A stretch of 64,000 nucleotides of DNA from Eutreptiella sp. 'Long Island Sound 2002'. Its lineage: Eukaryota; Euglenozoa; Euglenophyceae; Eutreptiales; Eutreptiaceae. Location: contig OZ038383.1 in the NCBI GenBank assembly GCA_964036045.1, forward strand, positions 35,793,394 to 35,857,393. The letters run 5' to 3'. Position 1 is the stretch's first letter, and every line of letters starts with the position of its first letter. The notes beneath the pieces are model-generated. The model was not told where the DNA came from, ran no database searches, and saw nothing but the letters and a program-made list of their open reading frames with translations. Below, one piece after another: positions 45,149 to 54,088 of the stretch. The position numbers and the translations under genes are program-made.

Positions 45149-45897
45149 CAGTGCCGTGCCGTGGGCAGTGCTGTGCAGTGCTCTGCGGGGGGGAGGGGGG
45201 GAGGGGGTGGAGGGTCGGCTGTGGCGTCAGCCCTGTACTGGCGAGGGCCGGTGGCCATCCATCGGCATTGTGAGGGGAGGCGGGGGAGCCACGCGGCCCC
45301 CGCGTCGCGCCACAGCTTCCAGTCTGGGGCGGGGCTCAGGGCCCTGGGTCCCCGGGGGTCGTCGGGTGGTGCCGGGGGGAGCCGCACTAGGTGGACACCC
45401 GTGACGGCGGTGACCTCCTGTGTTCGCAGGAAAGTGTGTACCCCGTCCTGCGCCTCGGGCGCCGGGAGGGAGGGGCGGGGTACGGGTGCTGCCCCATAGA
45501 GGTGGGTGGGGGTGATCCCCAGGACCTGTTCCGGGTCCCCGCGGGTCGCGAGGACAAGGAGGAGCAGGGGGGTGCCAGGGCGCTCTTGCCAGAGGACCTG
45601 CCCCCTGTGGTGGGCACCCCTGGTTCTGGAGAGGGGGGGGGACAGGTCTGGGATGGCCCAGCCGAGGGGCGCGTGCGTCACCGGCGGGAGGGCGGGGCAC
45701 CAGGCGGGCACCCTGGGGAACGCCTCGCACACGATGGCGTACGAGGGGGTTGGCCTGGTGCTGTCGTTCACCGGGTTGGTCGGCCGGGGGCGGGCGGGCG
45801 CCTCGTCCGCGCCTTTCACTAACACCGTGATTTCGCCCACTTCCAAGTCCTCATCCGGGGGGTGTAGAAGGTGGAGCGCCGCATCCAGCTCGGACAC
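45148..45897 (-). pseudogene. LINE-2 post-RT region, segment 5
   Basis: Same frame as the segments at 45922-46290, 46420-46704 and 46768-47553. It starts ELDAALHLLHPPDEDLEVGEI, continues through a Pro/Thr-rich region with LLLLVLATRGDPEQVLGITP, and ends in a Pro run. TAG 45922-45924 separates it from the segment before. No family was recognised. Confidence 0.4.
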
Positions 45898-45921
45898 TCC
45901 CCCCGGGTATGTGGCCCGCGC

Positions 45922-46290
45922 CTAGTTCAGGTACGGGGCCGTGTCCCCGGGGTAGCGCATCCTGAGGGCGTGCAGCAGGGCTGGGGCGCTGCTGCGGAGG
46001 GACATTGCAGACCCCGCTCCCGTAAGCCGCAGGGTGTCCCCCACGGACAGGGGCCGGCCCGACTGGTTGGACTCGCGCCACTCCATCCAGTGCCCGTAGA
46101 GGGCCGCCTCTGGGCTGATGAGCCCCTGCTGGATGGCGTTCACAATCCGGTGCATCGCCGTGAGTAGCGTAGGGGCCCCTGCTCTGTTCAGGGCGCGGAC
46201 GGCCGGGAGGGCGGTCTCGTTGAGGAAGGCCCTCGCACTGCCCGTCGGGTCACGTCGTGCGGCAGCATGCGCCTCATGCGCTTCCGCCAC
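45922..46290 (-). pseudogene. LINE-2 post-RT region, segment 4
   Basis: 122 codons, mostly helical: AFLNETALPAVRALNRAG, TLLTAMHRIVNAIQQGL and YGHWMEWRESNQSGRPLSVG, ending YPGDTAPYLN before a TAG. Sense in the same frame runs on both sides of its stops (TVWGLVANSVAEAHEAH before the listed start). No domain was recognised. Confidence 0.45.
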
Positions 46291-46419
46291 CGAGTTCGCT
46301 ACCAGGCCCCAAACGGTCCCCTCCTGCGCTTGGCGGCGGGCCCTGGCGTGTCCCGGCCCATCCCCCCGTTGGCGTGGCCTGGTACTGCGGGCTCTGCAAA
46401 GGGTGGCGGCGGGCGGGGG

Positions 46420-46704
46420 TCAAGGCGCGAACACGTGCGACAGGTGCGCAACGGATGTGCGGTCCCGCAGATGCACGTGGATCCACAGAAGGGCAGCGCC
46501 CGCGGGGCCCGCGGGTTCGTGTGAGGGGCCGTGTGCTTCCTCGATGCGCCGGTGCAAGGCCTCCTCCTCCATGCGCCTGCGCGGGCCCGCGGGAGGTTCG
46601 GGCCAGGGGCACGCGGCCACCTGGGCGCACCCCGCGCACCTGTTGGCGCCTGTTGACGCTGCAGAGGACACCATGGCGCATTCCCTGCAGAGTCGGCAGG
46701 TGTG
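46420..46704 (-). pseudogene. LINE-2 post-RT region, segment 3 with Cys cluster
   Basis: After TGA 46705-46707 the frame reads HTCRLCRECA..RCAGCAQVAACPW, a cluster of C-x2-C pairs likely to bind zinc, then an acidic helix (RMEEEALHRRIEEAH). It ends at TGA 46420-46422. Confidence 0.45.
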
Positions 46705-46767
46705 TCAGAGGTGGGAGGGCGGCGACCAAGGGTCGAGATGGCGGAGCCAGAGGTCGTCCCACCTCTG

Positions 46768-47553
46768 TCAGAGGGGTTCCCAGGTCTCCTGCAGGCGGGC
46801 GCGGACGTGGCGCAAGTATTCCCTGCCGAGCGTCTTCCGCTGGACCTCCCGCCACGTGTCGTCTGGGAGAATCCCGTGGTCGTGGAAGGCAGCGATGAGG
46901 TTGTCCCACGCCGGGCGGGGATGCCCTTGGGAGAGGGGTGCCATGTACACGTGGCGCCCGGTGAGGTGGGGCGCCAGCGTATCCCATTGGCACCCGTTTG
47001 CGGCGTCCCGGTGGAGGAGTGCCAGTAGGGTGCCGTCCGCGACTGCCTCCCATCCTACTCGCAGCCTTTCGCAGCCGTCCAGCTCCTGGCGCAGCGCGGC
47101 TGCATGGTCGGTGGGGAGCATGAGGAGTAAGGGCCCCTGGGTGTCGCCCAACCGGGACAGGGCGTCGTTGTATACCGGCCCCCCAGCTTTGAAGTGCGCC
47201 ACGGCGAGCTGGGTGGCCCCGTCCTCCGGGGGGTGCCATCGGACGGTGGCCGTGTCGTGTCCCCATTTGCGTATCTCCGTAGCCCGGAGTACGTTGGCGG
47301 CGTGAAGGACGATGCGGGGGGGGACGGGCGTCCTGACGAGTGAGGACACGTCCCCAGTCCATCCTGTTTGCGGCCCCGGGGCCGCTTGCAGCCATTCTCC
47401 CGGCGCCGCGTCCCACGAGTGGTCAGTTTCCGCCCTGCGGATCACGGTGGGTCTCGACCGGGTGTCCGGCCCCCATCCCTCGCGGCGTATCGTTGCGCAG
47501 GAGTCTTCGGGGCGCGCGTGGCGGCGCACCACCGGCCCCACTTGCGCGCCCAC
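46768..47553 (-). pseudogene. LINE-2 post-RT region, segment 2
   Basis: 261 codons in the same frame as the zinc-motif segment upstream. It reads as an ordered protein: IRKWGHDTATVRWHPPEDG, GPLLLMLPTDHAAALRQEL, WEAVADGTLLALLHRDA, AWDNLIAAFHDHGILPDDTW and LGREYLRHVRARLQETW. It ends at TGA 46768-46770. No named family was recognised; in LINEs this position can hold a second nuclease or a nucleic-acid-binding region. Confidence 0.45.
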
Positions 47554-47724
47554 TCCTCACCCACTATGCGTGCCTCTGACGCATTCATGGAGCCACGCCC
47601 GATGATCCACGGTGGCAGGGGGTGTCTTGTAAGTGCTTCGAGAAACCCCCCGGCACGTCCCGGTACAGGTGGGGGCCCTCTTGTGGCGGGCACTCCACAG
47701 TGCCATTCACGACACAGAGGGAGG

Positions 47725-49500
47725 CTACGAAGTCCTTTTCAGGGCGCGGAGAGGGGGGGGGTGGTCGCCCTCTGCCGCGGTGAGCCATCGGTGCACCCGG
47801 GCCGCCGCGCTTAGGGGCTCGCAGAGGAGTTGCTCCAGCCGGTGGTTGCGAAGCTCCCATGCAAAGTCCCCCAGCCGGAGCATGTGGTGGAGGAAGTCGT
47901 CCACAGAGGTCCCTCCCGGCGGGTCGTAGCGGGCCATGGCTCGGAGCTGCGCCTCTGCATCCTCGGGCACCAGCCCAGAGCAGAAGACTTCCGTCCATGT
48001 GGCGCCTGCGGAGCGCCACGAGGCCACCAACAGGGCTTTGTCCCCGGGTCGGAGGTGGCGGGCCGCCTTGTGTACTGCCTGGCGGTAGTGGGGCCAGAGG
48101 AGCCGTGAGTGGGCGCACCCCACGTGCACGTGCACCGGGGTCTCCTCTGGGCCGCCGCATAGGAGGTACATATGTGGGAGGACGGCGACGCCGGAGAGCC
48201 GCTCCTTACGGACGCGGAGCCTGCGCTGCACCGGCGTGTGGCCGTCTCTGGTCCGCAGCGCCCGGCGGTTGGTGACCGTCGCGGTGAGGTCCCGGGCGTG
48301 GACATAGGCCGCGGCGTGGGCCGCGCCCAGAGGTGTGTGTCCTCGGTGCGTCAGCGCATGGTCCGTCTGCGCCCGCTGCGCGACCTCACCGAGCGTCCGC
48401 ATCGTGGGGGGCCGTAGATTGAGGTGGCCGTCATGACTGGCGACAATGAGCTGGGCGTGGCCAGGGTCCGGGGGCGTGTTCTGCAGGACGGTGTCCTGGG
48501 ACGCCGCCCAGTCCGCATTGTGCAGTAGGGCGTCACTGTGGTGCGAGGTGGCTCGGACGTACCAGAACGGGTGCCCGGCGTGTCGCCCTCGCGCACACAG
48601 GCCGTCCCGGAGCCACCGTAGGGGCATCTGGTTGACCACCTTCGCCGCGCCTGCGGGGACCCCCGTAGTCCGCTCGCGATCCCCATGTCGCAGGAGGTGG
48701 AGGATGACTTCGGCGTCCACTGTGTGGACCCATTGTCGGTAGGCGTCGTATTGCAGGGGGGGGGAGGCGGCCACCCGCTCCCCGTCGGGTACGGTGCCCG
48801 AGATGGCGACCGGCCACGTGCGGGTGAGGTCGGCGGCGAGAGCGACGCTGGTTGCGTGTTTGCAGGGTGCGCCCCCCGACGCGTCGGAAGAGGTGTGGCC
48901 CCAGGCCTCAGGGATCCAGTAGTACCCGGTAGGGGTGAGCCACCCTGCGTTGAGGTCGGCGGAGTGCCACCGGACGTCGAGGCTGCTGGGGGTCAGTTGG
49001 TCCACGCTGAGCGCCCAGGTGTCGCCAGGGCTGATCGCCGGGTGGTCGTGCAGCCGGATTTCTGCTCCGGCGATCGTGCTTGTCCAGGACAGGAGTGCCG
49101 TCACATGTTTCTTGAGCCACGCCGGGCCTCCGCACTGGTGCACAACCAGGTGTCCCGTGTCCTCCGGCTGGTCCTCCAGCGCGTGCACTGCCATGTGTGG
49201 GTCGTGCGGCACACCCGTAGCTACCAGCAGGGCGGTGCCACGGGGGAGTCCACCGGGCCTGGGCTGGCTTGCCCCCACCTGCACTATTACCCACTCCGCC
49301 TGGAGCTGCGCTTGCCCCGCCGCTCGGGTGCATTGGTCGTCCGTGGTCACCAACCACACCGGCGTCGGCGCGTGGGGCCGGGGGCGCAGGGGCTCGGGCC
49401 ACACCAGATCCGCGTTAGGCTCTCGGTGCTCGCTCTCCGCGAGTACGTCGTGGAGGATGTACATGAGGGCCGCCGGCGGGTGGTACGCCGCCCCCCGAGT
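47725..49500 (-). CDS. LINE-2 post-RT region, segment 1 with zinc motif
   Basis: About 590 codons following the RT in a different frame. The switch coincides with a run of eight C on the coding strand (G8 at 49501-49508), so a one-base slip explains it. The N-terminus reads YHPPAALMYILHDVLAESEH. Near residue 435 lies YLLCGGPEETPVHVHVGCAH, which resembles the zinc-binding tail after many LINE RTs. A helical end follows (VDDFLHHMLRLGDFAWELRNH). An RNase H triad could not be made out. It ends at TAG 47725-47727. Confidence 0.6.
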   Translation of the reverse strand, partial: TRGAAYHPPAALMYILHDVLAESEHREPNADLVWPEPLRPRPHAPTPVWLVTTDDQCTRAAGQAQLQAEWVIVQVGASQPRPGGLPRGTALLVATGVPHDPHMAVHALEDQPEDTGHLVVHQCGGPAWLKKHVTALLSWTSTIAGAEIRLHDHPAISPGDTWALSVDQLTPSSLDVRWHSADLNAGWLTPTGYYWIPEAWGHTSSDASGGAPCKHATSVALAADLTRTWPVAISGTVPDGERVAASPPLQYDAYRQWVHTVDAEVILHLLRHGDRERTTGVPAGAAKVVNQMPLRWLRDGLCARGRHAGHPFWYVRATSHHSDALLHNADWAASQDTVLQNTPPDPGHAQLIVASHDGHLNLRPPTMRTLGEVAQRAQTDHALTHRGHTPLGAAHAAAYVHARDLTATVTNRRALRTRDGHTPVQRRLRVRKERLSGVAVLPHMYLLCGGPEETPVHVHVGCAHSRLLWPHYRQAVHKAARHLRPGDKALLVASWRSAGATWTEVFCSGLVPEDAEAQLRAMARYDPPGGTSVDDFLHHMLRLGDFAWELRNHRLEQLLCEPLSAAARVHRWLTAAEGDHPPPLRALKRTS

Positions 49501-51401
49501 GGGGGGGGATAGGCCGCCCCGGCGGCAGTAACTCCGATGTGGAGGTGCAGGCCGTCCAGGATCACCCGTGGGCCGGTGTGGGCGTCCTGCTTAGCCCTCG
49601 TGGGGTGGACGAGTCTCAGGCAGGGGTCCCGTGTGCCGGTGGTGTGGAAGAGGTGGACGAAGGCGTCGCGCCACCCGGGGTGGTTGGTGGGCTCCTGCTT
49701 GCGGCAGCAATTGTGGAGGTGTTCATCGGCGCATTGGTTGAGGCATTCCCGCACCGCCGTGGGCCACGGGTCGCCGTAGTCGGGGAAGGGGTGGCTTGGC
49801 CCGTGGTGCCCATGCCACGGCCTCCTGTGCGGCACCGTCAGGCGGCACGTGTCGCGGTGTCGCGGCTTGACGGTGCGCAGCGTGACGATGTTGCCCGGTG
49901 GGGACTGTAGTTGGACGTGGGCCGCCCTGGGGCACGCGATGGGGTTGTAGAGCCCCACTCCCAGGGCGGCCAGGGCCCGGGGTATGTGGTGGACCCAGTC
50001 ACCTACCGCTAGAGTTGCGAGCTCCGGGACGGGGTAGTGCACCTCAGGACATATTCCGTGCGCGTCGGCTATTTCCCAGAACATCTTGGTGACCTCGGCG
50101 CGCACAGAGGTTGAGCGGTGGTGGATGAGTGTACCCACGAGGGCCACCGCTGCCTGCTGGCACCGCGTTGGTACCCGTTTGAGCCCCAGGGTCCGGTCAT
50201 CCTGCAGGCTGTCCCGCGAGGCGTTGAAGGCGTACCGCGCCCTGTCCTTCTCAACCTGGACCGTGATGTGGTCCAGGTGGCGCGCGGTGTCGGAGTCGTC
50301 GGCGATGAAAGGGGCGACGTACTGTGTCACCACCCCGAGGATTGCCAGGATGACGTCCTGCACCACTTTCGGTGGCGCGAGAGTGTTGAGGGGCCAGTGA
50401 TGCACCGTCGCCAGGCGCAGCCGGTGCTTGCGCTGCAGGGAGAACTCCCCGTCCGGCTGCAGCTGGAGTCCCAGGTAGGGTACGGAGTCAGCCGCTGGTA
50501 CCCAGTGCCATGGGTTTTCCAGGTGGGGACAGAGGCGCAGCTGCAGGCCCGGGACCCCCTCCCTGGTGGCCATGGCGCACTTGCGGGGGTTGAGCTCGAT
50601 GCCCATCATCCCGAGGTACGCGGCCACCGTCTCCACGCCCTCGACGAAATGCTGCAGCGTGTGGGCCACTACCAGCAGGTCGTCGATGTAGGCCTGGATG
50701 AGGCCTTGCTCGGCCCCTCCCGGCGGGCGCAGGCGGTGCCCCTGCGCCCTGAGCAGGGGCTCCAGGAGGAGCGCGTACAGCAGGGGGCTCTCAGGGTTGC
50801 CCTGCCGGACGCCGCGCAGCATGTGGACGGGCTGCGTTAGCCCGTGTGCGGTGACAATGCGCAGCTTGGCGCACGTGTGGCGGAAGAGCAGGAGGTCGAT
50901 GACCTCCGGCGGCACGGAGGGGTGGCGCAGGATGAGGTGGAGGGCGCCGTGCGGGGCGGTGTCGAAGGCCTTGCGGGCGTCGAAGGAGAAAACGTAGTTG
51001 CGCCTTCCCCGCTGGAGCTGCCGCTGCGCCATGAACCGTGGGGGGCCTGTGTTGGAGCCATTGAGGGCCCCTTGCTGCCAGTCGCTGACCACTCTGTGCC
51101 CTGTGAGCACTTCCGTGATGCGCTGGGTGAGGGGGCCCGTGAGCAGCTTCATGTCCAGCTGGCCCAGGGCTATGGGCCGGTAGTTCTCCAGTCTGGCTGA
51201 GCCCGGTACCTCGGGGCTGAGCCAGATGTGCGCGTCCCCCCAGTGCATCGGTGGCGGGGCGCCGCGGAGGATGGCCCGGTAGGAGTGGACTAGGAGCCAC
51301 TGGACGGGTGCGAGGAGGGCCTTGATGAAACGGGCCTCCACGTTGTTGGGACCTGGGGCCTTGCCATCGGCCTTGTCCAGGGCGGACTGCAGGTCCTGCA
51401 T
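49347..51401 (-). CDS. LINE-2 reverse transcriptase, catalytic motif intact
   Basis: 684 codons carrying a full non-LTR RT core: DKADGKAPGPNNVEARFIKA (11-19 region), NYRPIAL near 73, FSFDARKAFDTAPHGAL with Asp141 (motif A), GVRQGNPESPLLYALLLEPL at 197-216 (motif B), AYIDDLLVVAHTL with YIDD at 238-241 (motif C), IELNPRKCAM near 267 and PYLGLQL. Thumb-like sense continues to about residue 600; the last 70 residues are out of frame after the C8 run. Sense in the same frame extends upstream through TAG 51423-51425 into the linker (RVPDGA*AQVQQYSMQDL). The role is reverse transcription of element RNA at the nicked target. Confidence 0.9.
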   Translation of the reverse strand: MQDLQSALDKADGKAPGPNNVEARFIKALLAPVQWLLVHSYRAILRGAPPPMHWGDAHIWLSPEVPGSARLENYRPIALGQLDMKLLTGPLTQRITEVLTGHRVVSDWQQGALNGSNTGPPRFMAQRQLQRGRRNYVFSFDARKAFDTAPHGALHLILRHPSVPPEVIDLLLFRHTCAKLRIVTAHGLTQPVHMLRGVRQGNPESPLLYALLLEPLLRAQGHRLRPPGGAEQGLIQAYIDDLLVVAHTLQHFVEGVETVAAYLGMMGIELNPRKCAMATREGVPGLQLRLCPHLENPWHWVPAADSVPYLGLQLQPDGEFSLQRKHRLRLATVHHWPLNTLAPPKVVQDVILAILGVVTQYVAPFIADDSDTARHLDHITVQVEKDRARYAFNASRDSLQDDRTLGLKRVPTRCQQAAVALVGTLIHHRSTSVRAEVTKMFWEIADAHGICPEVHYPVPELATLAVGDWVHHIPRALAALGVGLYNPIACPRAAHVQLQSPPGNIVTLRTVKPRHRDTCRLTVPHRRPWHGHHGPSHPFPDYGDPWPTAVRECLNQCADEHLHNCCRKQEPTNHPGWRDAFVHLFHTTGTRDPCLRLVHPTRAKQDAHTGPRVILDGLHLHIGVTAAGAAYPPPLGGRRTTRRRPSCTSSTTYSRRASTESLTRIWCGPSPCAPGPTRRRRCGW

Positions 51402-51425
51402 GGAGTACTGCTGGACCTGTGCCTA

Positions 51426-52090
51426 GGCCCCGTCAGGGACCCGGGGGACATGGCGGCCGAGGACTGCTTGGAAGCCTGGGAGGTCCACCGGGCGTTTGTC
51501 ATACAGTTCCCGCCAGAAGGCGCAAACTGCGAACATCACGTTGTGGGCCTCACTGAGGAGCGTTTGGGTGTTGGGGACCCGCACGTTCCAGAAGCCTGAC
51601 GGGCCCGGCGCCTCTACCTCTATGGCTCCCTGCACGGCTTTCCACCGCTGGGCGATGTCAGGGGCGTGGCGGCGCCAGAAGTCCTTGATGGCGCGCTTGC
51701 GGTCTGCCGCCAGGAGTGCGCGGAGTAGGCGAATGTCCTCTTCGAGGGCGGCTGCTTGCCTCTCCAGCTCCTCCTGTAGTTGGCCATGTGTGGTCGGGCA
51801 GAACCCGGGCGACGCACCCTGCAGCTCCTCCCCGAGCCGGAGCAACACCTCGGACCGGATGCCACGCCACCCCGCGTCCGCCTGGTACGCTGCCGGCGCG
51901 CACGCTGCCAGGGTGTCATAGCGGAGGACCGCCGCCTGGAGCCGCTTTCCGCTCTCCGGGGGGTCCCCCTCGACCGGGTCCTTCCCCGCCAGGGACGGCT
52001 GCCGGCGTCCCACCACACGCGCTAGGGTGTCATGCGCCGCGTGGAGGTGTTCAAACACCACAGGCAGTGTCCGACAGGCGCGGCCTCGGC
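51426..52090 (-). pseudogene. LINE-2 linker between endonuclease and RT
   Basis: Sense starts at about VFEHLHAAHDTLARVVGRRQ (near 52060). It includes a charged helix (LEEDIRLLRALLAADRKRAI, then KDFWRRH) and ends VPDGA before TAG 51423-51425. This order, endonuclease, helical linker, RT, is usual in LINE ORF2. It is in the RT frame and differs by one frame from the endonuclease ORF, so an indel lies near 52030-52080. Confidence 0.6.
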
Positions 52091-52999
52091 GTCGTACGGG
52101 AGGAGGCGGCCCTCCCTGTGGCTGTAGGGGGTGGGCATCACCGCGCGCCCCGCTGCGTTGAGGAGGCCTGGCAAGGCCAGGCGGACCGGGAGGTGGTCTG
52201 AGTCGACCACCAGGCGGTGTGCCATGCCGCGAGCCCAGACGCTTTCCCGCAGGGACCACGGCAGGGAGGGTTTGTTGACCAGGAAGGTGTCCACCCTGTG
52301 CCGGGACGGGTGGAGCGTGGGGGTCCTGTCCTCCTTGCCGCCTGCCGTGGCCCTCTGGAAACCGCAGGCCTCCCAGCCCGCGCGGAAGTGCTCGGTGGCC
52401 GGGTTGGAGGGGGCATCCATGTAGACGTTGGTGTCACCCGCGATGACCACCGGGTGTCTACCACTGAGGCTGCGTGCCGTGGCATACATTTGTATGTGGG
52501 CCCAGAACGCCGCCCGTCCCGCCCACGGAGAGCAGCCTGCTTGCGGCCCGTGGACGTTGATGAGTGTGAGGCCTCCCCCGTCTGTGCGGATCTCCAGGGC
52601 TGCGGCCTTCCCGGGGACAATTTCCATGAAACTGAGCACCTCGTGCTCCGCCACGTACTTGCTGCTGACCGCGGTGAGGAGGTCCCCCCCTGTCGAGGTG
52701 GAAGTGGCTCCCGTCTCCTCCAGCCGGCTGCTGAAGAAGGGCGTGTACCCCTTGTCCCGGAGCGCCGCGGCCACGTGCATCTCCTGCGCCCGGGTGGCGA
52801 TCCCTGTGTCCTGGAGCATGATGGCAAAGCCCCACTCCTGGGGTAGCATGCCGGTGATGAGGTGCTCCATGTCGGTACAGGCCGCCGGCCCCGGGCGCCG
52901 CCGGAGCGTGTCCCGGAGGGACCGGTCTGGCGGTACAAGGCCGTTGCGCAGGTTCCACGAGAGGAGCCATAGGGCGTCGTCCGCCGTGTCCTCCTGGAG
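52022..52999 (-). CDS. LINE-2 APE-type endonuclease
   Basis: The ORF from 52870 shows FAIMLQDTGI (Gln-Asp where Gln-Glu is usual), DLLTAVSSKY, LTLINVHGPQ (105-109), VVIAGDTNVYMDAPSNP (GDTN at 145-148), RVDTFLVNKPS and VVDSDHLPVRLAL (SDH at 224-226). The first motif, ALWLLSWNLRNGLVPPD, lies upstream in the same frame between TGA 53000-53002 and 52870, so the domain starts at about 52990. All metal-ligand positions except the Glu/Asp exchange are present. It ends at TAG 52022-52024 after a frameshift. The role is target-DNA nicking. Confidence 0.85.
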   Translation of the reverse strand, partial: LQEDTADDALWLLSWNLRNGLVPPDRSLRDTLRRRPGPAACTDMEHLITGMLPQEWGFAIMLQDTGIATRAQEMHVAAALRDKGYTPFFSSRLEETGATSTSTGGDLLTAVSSKYVAEHEVLSFMEIVPGKAAALEIRTDGGGLTLINVHGPQAGCSPWAGRAAFWAHIQMYATARSLSGRHPVVIAGDTNVYMDAPSNPATEHFRAGWEACGFQRATAGGKEDRTPTLHPSRHRVDTFLVNKPSLPWSLRESVWARGMAHRLVVDSDHLPVRLALPGLLNAAGRAVMPTPYSHREGRLLPYDAEAAPVGHCLWCLNTSTRRMTP

Positions 53000-53677
53000 T
53001 CAGCCATCCCGCATTGGCATCGCCGCTGGGTCCGCTGGTGCAGCCAGGGCTCCCGGGTGCGCCGGGGCCATGGGGTGCGGAGAGCCAGTTCCCAGCGAGG
53101 CCCACAGGGGGGGCAGGGGGGCCAGCCCCGCGGGGATGGACCCTTGTTGGGCCGCACCGCCGGTCTCCGGGGCCGCTCCGGGTGCCTCCTCATCGCCGTC
53201 TGCGTGGTCGGCCGCCTGAGGCGGGGGGCGCCGGGCGTACGGGGCGTGCCATGGGGACCTCCGTGCCCTCCCTTGCAGGATGTTGGAGGCCGCCTCCTTG
53301 TCGTCCACCGGGGCTGCAGCGTGCACTGCGAGCCACGCCAGGTGTTCTAGCATCGCCCCGCTTGTGTAGTACTTGTCTGCACACAGGGGGCATTTCGTTG
53401 GTTCCGTGGCCCCTCGCGCCAGGGGGAGCGGCACCGACTTCCGGATGGCGCCCTCTGTCGCTGGTTCCAAGGGCAGCTTGGCCAGTGGGACCGTGTGTGG
53501 CGCTAACGCGCGGCCCGGGGCCGCCGCATCGAGGGCTCGTGTCGCGGGCGCGGGCCCGAGACTCCGGATGGCATCGCGCTGCGCGTCTGCCTGCAGCCAG
53601 GCTTGCCAGTGCGTGGAGCCGATTTGGCGGTCAGGTTTGCCCCTCCATTGCAGGTCGTGGAAGGCTTGTAGCCAGTG
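53000..53677 (-). pseudogene. LINE-2 C2H2 zinc-finger segment before the endonuclease
   Basis: Sense in one frame runs from TAA 53678-53680 to TGA 53000-53002: HWLQAFHDLQWRGKPDRQIG, then TKCPLCADKYYTSGAMLEHL..AVH, a C-x2-C-x12-H-x6-H finger, then a Pro/Ala-rich linker ending PAAMPMRDG. A single finger just ahead of the endonuclease is known in several LINE clades. The frame is the same as that of the endonuclease. Confidence 0.6.
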
Positions 53678-54088
53678 TTACACTGTGGTCGGGACCGCCA
53701 GCTGGAGCTCTAGGTCGGCGGGGTGGGCCGCTGCCGGCCACACCCCTGGCTTCGCGTCCCGGGCGTTGTCCTTCAGCCGGACCTGGAGCAGGAGGGCGTG
53801 GTGTTCGCCCTCCAGTGGCGCCCTGACGATCATGCGGGTACAGTCCGCTACGCGGACCACGGCTTCGGGCCCCGGCAGACGCTCGGGGTCGCAGACGACG
53901 ATGTGCGCGTCCGCCGGGCTGAACATGCAGATCACCTACTGTGGGTTCTGCTGCCCCCGTTGGGCCACCGCCAGGGTAGCCGCTGGGCGGGCGTGCGTGA
54001 TTGGCCCCGCGTGGAGATCCGGGACGTCCTTGGACCTGATGGCGTCTCCCTGCCACGCGGCCCGTAGATGCTCCTCCTGGTCCGGGCT
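53678..54088 (-). pseudogene. LINE-2 ORF fragment, copy A, 3' part
   Basis: In the same frame as the 413-codon ORF above it: after TGA 54089 comes DQEEHLRAAWQGDAIRSKDV, a TAG at 53936-53938, then VICMFSPADAHIVVCDPERL..DCTRMIVRAPLEGEHHALLL..PADLELQLAVPTTV and TAA 53678-53680. No family was recognised. The same stops are present in copy B, so they predate the duplication. Confidence 0.5.

Noticed and set aside
18601-53938. A variant genetic code in which TAG is a sense codon
   Set aside because: TAG interrupts several frames, but TGA and TAA do so as well, and other frames end normally. Ordinary decay explains all cases; one TAG has a CAG counterpart in the duplicate copy.
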